Source of the DNA: Ga0077530 sp046293075
Lineage (GTDB): Bacteria > Pseudomonadota > Alphaproteobacteria > Rhizobiales > Hyphomicrobiaceae
Assembly: GCA_046293075.1 (NCBI GenBank)
Contig: JBKBPL010000021.1
Coordinates: 1 to 64,000, forward strand
DNA: 64,000 bases
Direction: 5' to 3'
The position numbers were made by a program, and so were the translations under genes. Of this stretch, positions 26,530 through 34,647 are shown piece after piece (positions within the stretch are counted from its first letter, which is position 1; each line of letters starts with the position of its first letter). Below the pieces are notes generated by a model. The model was not told the origin of the DNA. It saw nothing but the letters and a program-made list of their open reading frames with translations, and searched no databases.

Positions 26530-26544
26530 TTAGCACATCATTAA
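26530..26544 (+). promoter_or_regulatory. Possible CtrA-type site upstream of the PilZ gene
   Basis: TTAG-CACATCA-TTAA departs by one base from the alphaproteobacterial CtrA consensus TTAA-N7-TTAA. It lies 112 bp upstream of the chosen PilZ start. A further TTAA lies at 26498-26501. Chance occurrence is possible. Confidence 0.3.
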
Positions 26545-26655
26545 ATCACCGTTCCGATAATCAGCGCCGAGTTGCGGGATTGGCGCATTCGCCAGGTTCG
26601 ACGCGGCCTGCCGCTTGCTGAACTCGCCGCTGTCATGAAGGCAATAAGGATCTCC

Positions 26656-27285
26656 ATGTCGCTCCAGCCCGCATCCACCACAGCCCAGAGCGGCACCATT
26701 ATCAGCCGCGCGCCAGCGGACCGCCGCCGGTACAAGCGCGTGGCTCTGACGCTGCTTGGCCGGTTCATGCGCGCGAACAAGCAGGAGTATCCCTGCAAGC
26801 TGCACGATGTCTCGGCGGGTGGCGCCGCCATCATGGCGCCCGTCGAGGTTGAGGTGGGGGAGCGCATCGTTGCCTATTTCGACCAGCTCGGCGGCCTTGA
26901 GGGTAACGTCGTACGGCTTTTCGACGGCGGTTTTGCGATCCAGCTCGTCGCAACCCAGCACAAGCGCGAGAAGCTCGTCGCCCAGCTCACGTGGCTCATC
27001 AACCGCAACGAACTCACGGGCGAGGACGAGCGCCGGCATGAACGCATTGTGCCCAACAACAAGGAATCGATGCTGAAGCTCGACGAGGGGATCGTCATCC
27101 CATGTCGCGTGCTCGACGTATCCATCTCTGGTGCATCGATCGGCACCGAGGCGCGCCCACCGATCGGTCAAGAGATCGTCCTCGGCAAGCTGCGTGCAGT
27201 GGTGGTCCGTCACCACAGCAAGGGGATCGGCGTCAGGTTCAGGGACATCCAGAACCCGGCCGCTCTCCGCAACCACTTCGACTAG
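26656..27285 (+). CDS. Tandem PilZ domain protein
   Basis: 209 residues with two PilZ-like modules. In the first, R24-YK-R28 and DVSAGG at 51-56 match the cyclic-di-GMP-binding RxxxR and D/NxSxxG motifs. The second has RRHER at 126-130 and DVSISG at 154-159, again near consensus. No other domain is present, so it is a stand-alone receptor. ATG 26656 has AAGGA five bases upstream; earlier in-frame starts exist at 26635 and 26572. Neighbours (GT2 with MshEN-like domain, BTLCP) fit a cyclic-di-GMP surface-control theme. Confidence 0.88.
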   Translation: MSLQPASTTAQSGTIISRAPADRRRYKRVALTLLGRFMRANKQEYPCKLHDVSAGGAAIMAPVEVEVGERIVAYFDQLGGLEGNVVRLFDGGFAIQLVATQHKREKLVAQLTWLINRNELTGEDERRHERIVPNNKESMLKLDEGIVIPCRVLDVSISGASIGTEARPPIGQEIVLGKLRAVVVRHHSKGIGVRFRDIQNPAALRNHFD

Positions 27286-27353
27286 GACCCCGTGTGGAAT
27301 GTTGCCGCGATCCCGTGCCATGGCACTGGTTCGCAAAGCGTTGGCGAATTGGT

Positions 27354-27392
27354 CTCAATTTGAGGCAATTGCGCGCAGCAATTACCTCAAAT
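27354..27392. repeat. 15-bp inverted repeat between the PilZ and BTLCP genes
   Basis: The arms 27358-27372 and 27378-27392 are inverted copies of 15 bases with one mismatch (27366 against 27384) around a five-base spacer GCGCA. A shorter dyad CTCAA-T-TTGAG at 27354-27364 overlaps the left arm. There is no T-run. It lies 76 bp upstream of the BTLCP start and is far more AT-rich than its surroundings. Operator or mRNA hairpin are both possible. Confidence 0.55.
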
Positions 27393-27467
27393 GCGCCGCG
27401 TCGGTTTGGAGGTCGCCTAACGTCTCGCTGCTAGTCTGGTCTACGATCTGAGGGGAGTTTCGAGGTC

Positions 27468-28127
27468 ATGTTGCCGGCGTCGAGATTTGTGTTGGTGGCT
27501 TTGTGCGGCGTGCTGCTGACGGCGGTCGGCAGCGGCAACAGCCACGCATATCGCCAGGCGCCAGAGCCCCGCACGTCCCCTTTCATGCGCGTCTATGGCC
27601 CGACGCTGCCACCGTTCGGCTTCGTGAGCTTCTGCGAGCGGCATCCCGCCGAATGCCGGCAGGGACCGTTCGAGGACACGCGGCTCGAGCTGACGGACGC
27701 GCGGCGCGAAGAACTCGACCACGTGAACCGGGCGGTCAATCGGCTGATCGAGCCTGCAACGGACCAGGAAATCTACGGCGTGGCCGAATACTGGACCATC
27801 CCCATGAGCCGCGGCGACTGCGAGGACTACGCGCTGCTCAAGCGACAGGTCCTGATGCAGCGCGGCTGGCCGGCGAGCGCCCTCCTGATGACGGTGGTGC
27901 GCGACGAAAAGGGGGAGGGCCACGCCATTCTGACGGCACGGACCGCCAAGGGCGACTTCATCCTGGACAACAAGGTGGACGAGGTGAAGCCTTGGCATGC
28001 GACGGGCTATACATTCATCATGCGCCAGTCGTACATCAATCCGAAGATCTGGGTATCCCTCGACAGCCGCGACAGCCGCACGCCCGATCTGCTGGCTGGC
28101 GTGCGCAATGACCGCGCGCGCCGCTAA
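27468..28127 (+). CDS. Bacterial transglutaminase-like cysteine proteinase (BTLCP, LapG-related)
   Basis: 219 residues. A signal peptide (VLVALCGVLLTAVGSGNSHA) is followed by the BTLCP domain with C118 in SRGDCEDYALLKR, H152 in GEGHAIL and D167 in DFILDN, the full catalytic triad. Proteins of this group include LapG, the periplasmic protease that releases biofilm adhesins under cyclic-di-GMP control through LapD; most alphaproteobacterial paralogues are uncharacterised. No large adhesin or LapD gene is in the window. The nearby tandem PilZ gene makes a link with cyclic di-GMP plausible but unproven. Confidence 0.88.
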   Translation: MLPASRFVLVALCGVLLTAVGSGNSHAYRQAPEPRTSPFMRVYGPTLPPFGFVSFCERHPAECRQGPFEDTRLELTDARREELDHVNRAVNRLIEPATDQEIYGVAEYWTIPMSRGDCEDYALLKRQVLMQRGWPASALLMTVVRDEKGEGHAILTARTAKGDFILDNKVDEVKPWHATGYTFIMRQSYINPKIWVSLDSRDSRTPDLLAGVRNDRARR

Positions 28128-28139
28128 GACCCCGGCACC

Positions 28140-28670
28140 TCACGCCTGCGGCTTGAAGGTCGCGGCATAGCGCCTCCACCGGGCCATATAGTCGCGAACA
28201 CCTGCATCCACGCGCTCGCGGTCGGCCGCCGTCACCTCGCGCGCGACCTTGCCGGGCGTACCGAAGACGACGCTGTTCGGCGGGATGACCTTGCCTTCCG
28301 GAATGAGCGCACCCGCGCCGATCATGGCGCCAGCCCCAATGCGCGCACCGTTGAGCACGATCGCCCCGATGCCGATCAGCGCGCCGCGACCGATGTGGCA
28401 GCCATGGAGCATGGCCGTGTGGCCGATCGTGCACTCCTCCTCGATGACCATGGGAAAGCCGGGATCCACATGGAGTACGCAGTTCTCCTGGATGTTCGAG
28501 CGGGCACCGATGCGGATCGGCTCATTGTCTCCGCGGATCACAGCGCCGAACCAGATGCCGACGTCCTCCTCGATCGCAACCTGACCGATGACGACTGCGG
28601 TCGGCGCGATCCAGTAGCGGCCGGGCGCGGGCAGCGTGACGGCATGATCGCCAAGCTTGTAAATAGGCAT
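28140..28670 (-). CDS. Gamma carbonic anhydrase family protein
   Basis: 176 residues of left-handed beta-helix hexapeptide repeats. The three metal histidines are H67 (CVLHVDPG), H84 (TIGHTAMLHG) and H89, spaced as in gamma carbonic anhydrases; Q61 and N63 in IQENCVLH are also conserved. It belongs to the YrdA/PaaY-like group, for which carbonic anhydrase or thioesterase activity is often uncertain. It follows the DUF3126 gene after 20 bp, probably on the cysE transcript. Confidence 0.92.
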   Translation of the reverse strand: MPIYKLGDHAVTLPAPGRYWIAPTAVVIGQVAIEEDVGIWFGAVIRGDNEPIRIGARSNIQENCVLHVDPGFPMVIEEECTIGHTAMLHGCHIGRGALIGIGAIVLNGARIGAGAMIGAGALIPEGKVIPPNSVVFGTPGKVAREVTAADRERVDAGVRDYMARWRRYAATFKPQA

Positions 28671-28690
28671 CGCAGGCTCCGGCCGTGCCG

Positions 28691-28945
28691 TCAGGCGTCT
28701 TCTTCGAGATCGAAGTCAAGAATCGAAATGCTGAGCTGGTAGGACGTCTCACCTTCCTCGAGCTCTTTGGAGACGACGCCCACAAACTCCTCACCGACGT
28801 AGAACTCGGCAGCATCGGCGGCACGCTGGCGGGCGCGCAGTTCGATCGTCTTGTTGCCGAACAACTTGCGAAGGTGGGCCTGAAGCTTCTGAAGTTCGCC
28901 CTTGGTCAGCGCGCTGGCCTTGGCCGCGCCCCTCGTTCCCGCCAT
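28691..28945 (-). CDS. DUF3126 family protein
   Basis: 84 residues. The core LQAHLRKLFGNKTIELRARQ, AEFYVGEEFVGVVSKELEEG and YQLSISILDFDLEE is the DUF3126 pattern found across Hyphomicrobiales, commonly next to cysE as it is here. No enzymatic motif is present; a small alpha-beta protein is expected. It starts 57 bp after cysE ends. Function unknown. Confidence 0.85.
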   Translation of the reverse strand: MAGTRGAAKASALTKGELQKLQAHLRKLFGNKTIELRARQRAADAAEFYVGEEFVGVVSKELEEGETSYQLSISILDFDLEEDA

Positions 28946-29002
28946 GCCTCACTCCTTCGCCGGCGAGCACGTCCAGCCCGCGCCGCTCGCTCATTTCCGC
29001 CG

Positions 29003-29836
29003 TCAGCAGCCGCAGTCACCCGGCTGCAGACGCTGATCCATACTGCGCGCAGGCTCGGGGCATCCTGCCGGGCCGACGATCCTGGCCGGGACGCCGGCGA
29101 CGGTCGACTGCGGCGGCACGTCCTGCAGCACGACGCTTCCGGCCGCCACGCGGCAGCAATTTCCGATTGAGATGTTGCCGAGCACCTTCGCGCCGGCGCC
29201 GATCATCACATTGTCGCCGATCTTCGGATGGCGGTCACCCGTCTCCTTGCCGCTGCCGCCGAGCGTCACGCCGTGCAGCAGCGAGCAGTGGTCGCCGATG
29301 ACGGCGGTCTCGCCGACGACGATGCCAGTGGCGTGGTCAAACATCAGGCCCTTGCCGATCCGCGCCGCCGGATGAATGTCGACGCCGAAGATGCGTGAGC
29401 TCTGGCTCTGCAGGTAAAGCGCGAAGTCCTGCCGTCCCTCCACCCACAGCGCATGAGCGAAGCGGTGCGTGACCAGGGCGTGGAAGCCCTTGAAGTAGAG
29501 CAGCGGCTCGATATAGCGGTGGCAGGCAGGGTCGCGGTCGTACACGGCCGCGAGGTCGGCCCGGAAGCAGTGGCCGATCTCAGGGCGCGCCCTGAGGACA
29601 TCATCGAAGATCTGCCCGATGAGGCCGGCGTCCACGTCGGCGTGATTGAGGCGCTGAGCCAGACGATGGCAGATCGAATCCTCAAGACGCTCGTGGCTGA
29701 GGATGGTTGCATAGACGAACCCGCCGAGCGCCCGCTCAGCAGTCATGACGGCCTCCGCCTCGGCGCGTATGGCCTGCCAAATGGGATCGTAAGCCTCGAT
29801 GCGTCCGCTCGGCGCGGCGTGCGATGAGATGGCCAT
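29003..29836 (-). CDS. cysE: Serine O-acetyltransferase
   Basis: 277 residues. The N-terminal helical domain (DPIWQAIRAEAEAVMTAERA) precedes the hexapeptide beta-helix with the active-site region FKGFHALVTHRFAHALW, GVDIHPAARIGKGLMFDHAT and LHGVTLGGSGKETGDRHPKI. It makes O-acetylserine from serine and acetyl-CoA for cysteine synthesis. ATG 29836 was preferred to GTG 29842 because GGAGAT stands eight bases from the ATG but only two from the GTG. The protein ends in a Cys-containing tail, with no unusual extension. Downstream are DUF3126 and gamma carbonic anhydrase. Confidence 0.95.
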   Translation of the reverse strand: MAISSHAAPSGRIEAYDPIWQAIRAEAEAVMTAERALGGFVYATILSHERLEDSICHRLAQRLNHADVDAGLIGQIFDDVLRARPEIGHCFRADLAAVYDRDPACHRYIEPLLYFKGFHALVTHRFAHALWVEGRQDFALYLQSQSSRIFGVDIHPAARIGKGLMFDHATGIVVGETAVIGDHCSLLHGVTLGGSGKETGDRHPKIGDNVMIGAGAKVLGNISIGNCCRVAAGSVVLQDVPPQSTVAGVPARIVGPAGCPEPARSMDQRLQPGDCGC

Positions 29837-30311
29837 GATCACATATCTCCTTGGGCGCCCTGGTCACGAACCTGGGGCCATCGTCCGGGAACGCCCCCTG
29901 CGGTCGGCGTGCGCACCAGCCTTAGCATGCAGGTAACTACCGGGAATGCGTTAGTCAATCGTTGGGGCCGGCAAATTTCCGTGCCGGCGTCATTCGATAG
30001 GGCCGAGCGGCGGCCGCGCTACGCCAGGCTCCTGCACACAGATCATCACGTCACGAAGAATATTCATAGAGCTGAAGGTCTTGACTGACCTCTCCTCGAT
30101 GCGCGCGCCGCCCCGGATCCCGCATGAGGCAGCCCTGGAACCGCCGCGCCCATCCGCCTTGATGCGCATCAACGACGATCCATCACCGTAGCGGCTAGCT
30201 GCAGTCGACGATGAGGCTGAAAGCAGCGACGCGGGCGACCATCGATGTCATGGAGGCGCTGTCGCTGCAATGAAGGCCGTCACTGATGGCCCCTGAAGGA
30301 AGCCGCCCCAG
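29837..30311. other. Divergent intergenic region cysE / phaC
   Basis: No convincing gene lies in these 475 bp. Besides an FNR-type box (separate entry) it has an 8-bp inverted pair GCAGCGAC (30223-30230) and GTCGCTGC (30261-30268) in the likely phaC leader, and GAAGGAAG shortly before the phaC ATG as ribosome site. A 60-codon minus-strand frame at 29990-30172 has no ribosome site and was not accepted. Confidence 0.4.
30159..30172. promoter_or_regulatory. FNR/FixK-type box upstream of phaC
   Basis: TTGATGCGCATCAA is a perfect 14-bp palindrome and a full match to TTGAT-N4-ATCAA, the FNR/FnrL/FixK consensus. It stands 140 bp upstream of the phaC start codon and over 320 bp from cysE, so phaC is the likely target. 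The -10 region in register (near 30195-30200) is weak. Confidence 0.55.
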
Positions 30312-32108
30312 ATGAACATCGAGATGCGCGTGCCCGCGAAGAGCACCGCTGTCCCCATGCCTCCGAGCGCTGACCCAGACGCTGGGAACGAGGCCTTCCG
30401 CGCCTTTGACCGGACCCGTGAGGCGCTCACCGCGCAATTGACCGGCGGGATCTCGCCGGCGGCCATAACGCTGGCTCTTTTCGACTGGTGGCTCCATCTG
30501 TCATCAGCCCCCGGCAAGCGGCTCGAGCTGCTGGACAAGGCCTCGCGCAAGACAACGCGCTTGCTGTCCCACATCGTCTCGACGTGCACCAGCGCCGACA
30601 CGCCACCCTGCATCGAGCCGTTGCCGGGGGACTACCGGTTCCGCGCCGAAGGATGGAAGACGCCGCCCTTCAGCTACTGGGCGCAGGCATTCCTTCTCAC
30701 GCAGCAGTGGTGGCACAACGTCACCCATGACGTGCCGGGCGTCACGCCCCATCACCAGGAAGTCATCTCGTTCGGCACCCGACAGATACTCGACGTCTTT
30801 TCTCCGTCCAACCTGCCGCTCACCAACCCCGAGGTGTTCGACAAGACCCTTGAGACTGGCGGCGCGAACATTCTCCAGGGCTTCCAGCACTGGCTTGAGG
30901 ACGTCAGTCGGCTTATGAGCGGCCGCCCGCCAGTCGGCACTGAGAATTTCGTCGTCGGCAGGGATGTCGCGGTCACGCCCGGCAAGGTCGTGTACCGCAA
31001 TCACCTGATCGAGCTGATCCAGTACACGCCGACCACTGAGACGGTCTTTGCTGAACCAGTGTTGATCGTGCCGGCCTGGATCATGAAGTATTACATACTC
31101 GATCTCTCGCCGCACAATTCCCTGATCCGCTACCTCGTCGCGCAAGGCCACACGGTCTTTTGCATATCCTGGCGCAATCCGACCGCTGCCGACCGCGATC
31201 TCACCATGGACGATTACCGGCGCATGGGCGTGATGGCCGCACTCGGGGCGGTCAACGCCATCGTTCCGAACCGCAAGGTTCATGCAACGGGCTACTGTCT
31301 CGGCGGCACGCTCCTGTCGATTGCGGCGGCGGCCATGGCGCGCGCCGACGATGAGCGACTGGCGAGCTTGACCCTGCTTGCAGCACAGACCGATTTCACC
31401 GAGCCCGGGGAGCTTGCGCTCTTCATCGACCACAGCCAGATGCATCTCCTCGAGAGCATGATGTGGAACCGCGGGTACCTGTCGTCGGACCAGATGGCCG
31501 GGGCATTCCAGCTCCTGCGCACAAACGACCTCATCTGGTCGCGGCTGGTGCGCGAGTATCTCATGGGCGAGCGCACCCCCATGATCGACCTCATGGCGTG
31601 GAACGCGGACGCGACACGCATGCCCTACCGGATGCACGCCGAGTATCTTCGCCGCCTCTATCTCGACAATGAGCTGGCCGCCGGGCGCCTGATGGTCGAG
31701 GGCCGGCCAGCCGCGATCCAGAACATTCGCGTGCCGATGTTCGCGGTCGGCACGGAGCGGGATCACGTTGCACCGTGGCACTCCGTCTTCAAGATCCACG
31801 CGCTGTCCGACACCGACGTCACGTTCGTCCTCACCAGTGGTGGGCACAATGCCGGCATCGTCAGTGAGCCCGGACGGCCGCACCGCCGCTTCCGCATTGC
31901 CTTTAAGCGCAGCGATGATCTCTGCCTGAGCCCTGAGGAGTGGCTGGTCGCCGCCGAGTTTCGGAATGGCTCCTGGTGGGAGGCGTGGGCGGACTGGCTC
32001 GCCGCGCTCTCGACGAAGGAGCGTGTCCAGCCACCCGAGATGGGCGCCCCGCACAAAGGGCTCATCCCGATAGCAGACGCTCCAGGCACCTATGTCCATC
32101 AGAAGTAA
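30312..32108 (+). CDS. phaC: Polyhydroxyalkanoate synthase (class I-like)
   Basis: 598 residues, the class I size. The alpha/beta-hydrolase domain has the synthase-type nucleophile C329 in ATGYCLGGTLL (lipase box with Cys), D484 in GTERDHVAPW and H512 in SGGHNAGIV. The N-terminal domain contains FLLTQQWWHNVTHDVPGVTP and SPSNLPLTNPEV, as in PhaC. It polymerises hydroxyacyl-CoA into storage polyester granules. No phaA, phaB, phaZ or phasin gene is adjacent. A possible FNR/FixK box upstream suggests regulation by oxygen. Confidence 0.93.
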   Translation: MNIEMRVPAKSTAVPMPPSADPDAGNEAFRAFDRTREALTAQLTGGISPAAITLALFDWWLHLSSAPGKRLELLDKASRKTTRLLSHIVSTCTSADTPPCIEPLPGDYRFRAEGWKTPPFSYWAQAFLLTQQWWHNVTHDVPGVTPHHQEVISFGTRQILDVFSPSNLPLTNPEVFDKTLETGGANILQGFQHWLEDVSRLMSGRPPVGTENFVVGRDVAVTPGKVVYRNHLIELIQYTPTTETVFAEPVLIVPAWIMKYYILDLSPHNSLIRYLVAQGHTVFCISWRNPTAADRDLTMDDYRRMGVMAALGAVNAIVPNRKVHATGYCLGGTLLSIAAAAMARADDERLASLTLLAAQTDFTEPGELALFIDHSQMHLLESMMWNRGYLSSDQMAGAFQLLRTNDLIWSRLVREYLMGERTPMIDLMAWNADATRMPYRMHAEYLRRLYLDNELAAGRLMVEGRPAAIQNIRVPMFAVGTERDHVAPWHSVFKIHALSDTDVTFVLTSGGHNAGIVSEPGRPHRRFRIAFKRSDDLCLSPEEWLVAAEFRNGSWWEAWADWLAALSTKERVQPPEMGAPHKGLIPIADAPGTYVHQK

Positions 32109-32458
32109 GACCAACCCACGCGTTGATTTCCGGCTGCGCCGGCTGCTGAGGAGCGCCGCGGCGCGGGCGCGAGGCGGGGGTATCGGAACGGCGCCCGACC
32201 GGGCGACCGCCCGCGCCTTGTCGTCACCGCAACCTTCGCACCGCCAATGGCCATGCTCGGCCTTCCGGGCCTGATGATCCGATCCCGTATGACGGCAGAC
32301 GAGATGGCAACGTGGTAGATGCAGGCATGTCAACTTGAGCCGCGTTGAATGTTTTGGCAGTGTGCGGCGCCATTTTGTGCGCCGCAAAACATGCTTGCAG
32401 CCGAGCGATCCGCCGCCGCCCTTGGCGGGCAACCAGGCTGGTCGCTCCGGAGGATTGA
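32109..32458. other. Intergenic region phaC / GntR regulator
   Basis: No gene is seen in these 350 bp. The notable element is the large interrupted hairpin at 32349-32392 described separately; CGGAGG just before 32459 is the ribosome site of the regulator. Confidence 0.4.
32349..32392. repeat. Two-tier inverted repeat upstream of the GntR gene
   Basis: The outer arms ATGTTTTG (32349-32356) and CAAAACAT (32385-32392) and the inner arms GCGGCGC (32364-32370) and GCGCCGC (32379-32385) form one hairpin with a seven-base bulge on the left and loop CATTTTGT. It lies about 67 bp upstream of the regulator's start codon. No T-run follows on either strand. Operator, leader structure or a tiny repeat element are possible. 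Confidence 0.5.
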
Positions 32459-33208
32459 ATGACCGGGGATATACTGCGCCTTACAGAGCTTCCGCCCCTG
32501 CGCCGCGACCAGGTGCTTGAGCGGCTCCGCAATGCCATCATTGGCGGGCACTTCAGGCCCGGCGACCGGCTGATTGAGCGCGAGCTGTGCGAACGGATGG
32601 GCGTCAGCCGGACTTCGATCCGCGAGGCCCTGCGCCATCTCGAAGCCGAGCACCTCATCCAGGTCGAGCCTCGGCGCGGGCCGGTGGTGACCCGCATCAC
32701 GCGCAAGCAGGTCGCCGAGATCTACGAGGTGCGTGCCCTGCTCGAAGCCGCACTCGTGCGCCGCTTCGCCGACGTGGCGAGCGACGCGGAGATCGCTGCG
32801 CTTCGTCGCATCTACGAAGACCTGCGCCGCGCCCGCTCGGCGCGGGATGTGCCGCGCATCGTTGCGCTCACCAAGCGCTTCACCGAGCACATGATGGATG
32901 TCGTCGATCATGAGCTGATCGGCGACATGTTGCGCAAGCTGACCGCGCGCATCAGCATCGTGCGCGTCCTCGCCATATCGGTGCCGGGGCGGCTCGAAGA
33001 GAGCGCGCGCGAGTTCGCGGTCGTGATGGATGCGATCGAGCGCCGCGACGGCGAGCTGGCCGCGCGCAGTCTCACGGCCTATGTTCAGAATGCCGCCGAG
33101 GCCGCCTTGAAGCGCTTCGATGAAACGGCTTGCGCCGAAGGCATCGAAACGCTCAACCCGGCCCCGTCACCAAAGTCGATCCGCAGATCTGGCATCGCTC
33201 GAAAGTAG
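32459..33208 (+). CDS. GntR family transcriptional regulator (FCD/FadR subfamily)
   Basis: 249 residues. The winged-helix domain (LRRDQVLERLRNAIIGGHFR, PGDRLIERELCERMGVSRTS, IREALRHLEAEHLIQVEPRR) is followed by a helical FCD ligand domain with YEVRALLEAALVRRFADVAS and histidines likely to bind metal. Ligands of the group are usually small organic acids. A CGGAGG site is correctly placed before the ATG. Neighbouring genes give no direct target; phaC upstream or itself are possible. Convergent with the L,D-transpeptidase gene. Confidence 0.92.
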   Translation: MTGDILRLTELPPLRRDQVLERLRNAIIGGHFRPGDRLIERELCERMGVSRTSIREALRHLEAEHLIQVEPRRGPVVTRITRKQVAEIYEVRALLEAALVRRFADVASDAEIAALRRIYEDLRRARSARDVPRIVALTKRFTEHMMDVVDHELIGDMLRKLTARISIVRVLAISVPGRLEESAREFAVVMDAIERRDGELAARSLTAYVQNAAEAALKRFDETACAEGIETLNPAPSPKSIRRSGIARK

Positions 33209-33281
33209 CGCTGCCTGGGGGCCGGGCACGGTGGCCCTGCAAGGATCCGTCGCAGCGCGGCGCGCGGTCCCTTTTCAGCGC

Positions 33282-34340
33282 TCAGTTGCCGAAGAACGAG
33301 GAGATCAGGCTCGGGCTCGGCGGCACCTTGAAGGGCGACATGGCCGCGGCAACCTGCGTGTAGAGACCCGGCAGCCAGTTGGGCTGGGCCGGATCGGCCG
33401 GTGGCAGGCCATGCCGGCGGAAGTCCGTCGGCGCGATGACAAGCTTTACGTTGGGAAGACCAATATTGGCCGCGAGCACGAAGAGCTCCTCCGCTGCCTC
33501 GTCGCCAACAGCGAGGCAGCCCGCCGACACGGCCTTGCCATGGATCATGATGTCACCGCCAAGGTTCCTGCGCTTATCCTTCGCGGCCATCTGGCGATCG
33601 AAAGCATTGGGATAGTTCACGCGCAACGACACATGATAGCGGCTCGCCGGGTTCAGAAACGTGATGTCGTAGATGCCCTCCGGCACCTGCTTATCGCCCT
33701 GCTGGAGCTTGGGCCCCGCCTTCCCACTCGCGGCGAGCACGGGGTAGCGATGCACGCGTTTCCATTCGCCCCCTGCCGGGCGGGCGTGCAATTCCAGGGT
33801 TTTCTCGTCCTTGATCGCGATCAGAGTGATCTCGGCGGGTGGCCATGGGACCTTGGCCGCGGCGAACTTGGCCTCGAGGCGCCGGTTCGCCCCCGGTGAA
33901 ATCTCGGCAAGCCGCCGTGCCAGCCTATAGTCGCGCAGCGGCGCGCTGACCTTCGGCGGCGACCAGGCCGAAACGCGCGGCGGCCGGACGGCGAGCCGGG
34001 GCGGCTCCACAAGAAGCGGGATCACGCGCTCGGCCCGCGTCTCCGTCGACCAAGGCGAGGGGACCTCATCACGGAGCGTCTTAAGCGGCGCGACGGTTGC
34101 TTCGCTCGGCAGCAGCAAGCGCAGCTCACCGACGTCAAGCGAAACATAGGCAAACCGATCGACGCCGGCAGGCATCTGCGGGCTTGGAATGGGCGCATCG
34201 GACGACACGCTCGCGGCGCTCTGCACGGATCCATGCGACGGGCGAAGCACGCCAAGCCGCTCGAGCCCAATTGTCCCTCCCGCGCCGGTGAAACTAGCTG
34301 CGACACCGAGGACCAGAAGAGAGATTTTGCCGAGCCTCAT
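33282..34340 (-). CDS. L,D-transpeptidase (YkuD domain)
   Basis: 352 residues. The N-terminus LGKISLLVLGVAASFTGAGG is a signal or anchor, followed by a long proline- and arginine-rich linker, then the YkuD domain from about 165. The active-site motif is H267 ... C275 in IMIHGKAVSAGCLAVGD, with the preceding VPEGIYDITFLN segment typical of the YafK-like branch. Such enzymes make or break 3-3 peptide cross-links or attach proteins to peptidoglycan. ATG 34340 was chosen over TTG 34346. No partner gene is adjacent. Confidence 0.9.
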   Translation of the reverse strand: MRLGKISLLVLGVAASFTGAGGTIGLERLGVLRPSHGSVQSAASVSSDAPIPSPQMPAGVDRFAYVSLDVGELRLLLPSEATVAPLKTLRDEVPSPWSTETRAERVIPLLVEPPRLAVRPPRVSAWSPPKVSAPLRDYRLARRLAEISPGANRRLEAKFAAAKVPWPPAEITLIAIKDEKTLELHARPAGGEWKRVHRYPVLAASGKAGPKLQQGDKQVPEGIYDITFLNPASRYHVSLRVNYPNAFDRQMAAKDKRRNLGGDIMIHGKAVSAGCLAVGDEAAEELFVLAANIGLPNVKLVIAPTDFRRHGLPPADPAQPNWLPGLYTQVAAAMSPFKVPPSPSLISSFFGN

Positions 34341-34647
34341 GCCCAAGTGCGCTGTCCGCCCGTGATCGGATGCCTCTGTCCATCATCGCCGATTCGGCCC
34401 CGGAGACGAACCCTGAGACGAACGGGACAATGACGAATCGACGTGCATCCACTCTAAGCCGCTCTTTGGGACAAAAGGCGGGTCTTAATGCGCCGACGAT
34501 GAGGCGAACCGGCCTTTATCGTTCCACATTCTGGACGTGCGCGGCCGGGCCTTGGCCGGGAGGCATATTGCCTCGCGCGAAGGGTTTCCGGCAGAATGGC
34601 GCAGGCCGCGATGGCGGCGTCAGCCCAATCGAGGTCTTGAGCCGCAG
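34341..34647. other. Divergent intergenic region L,D-transpeptidase / hydantoinase A
   Basis: No gene, RNA or clear repeat was found in these 307 bp; the open frame that continues upstream of the hydantoinase start lacks protein-like character. It should hold both promoters. Confidence 0.35.

Noticed and set aside
29990..30172. 60-codon minus-strand frame upstream of cysE
   Set aside because: No ribosome site and no family resemblance; it overlaps the candidate FNR box.
30504..32432. 642-codon minus-strand frame opposite phaC
   Set aside because: PHA synthase on the plus strand has its full catalytic triad; the antisense frame shows no domain.
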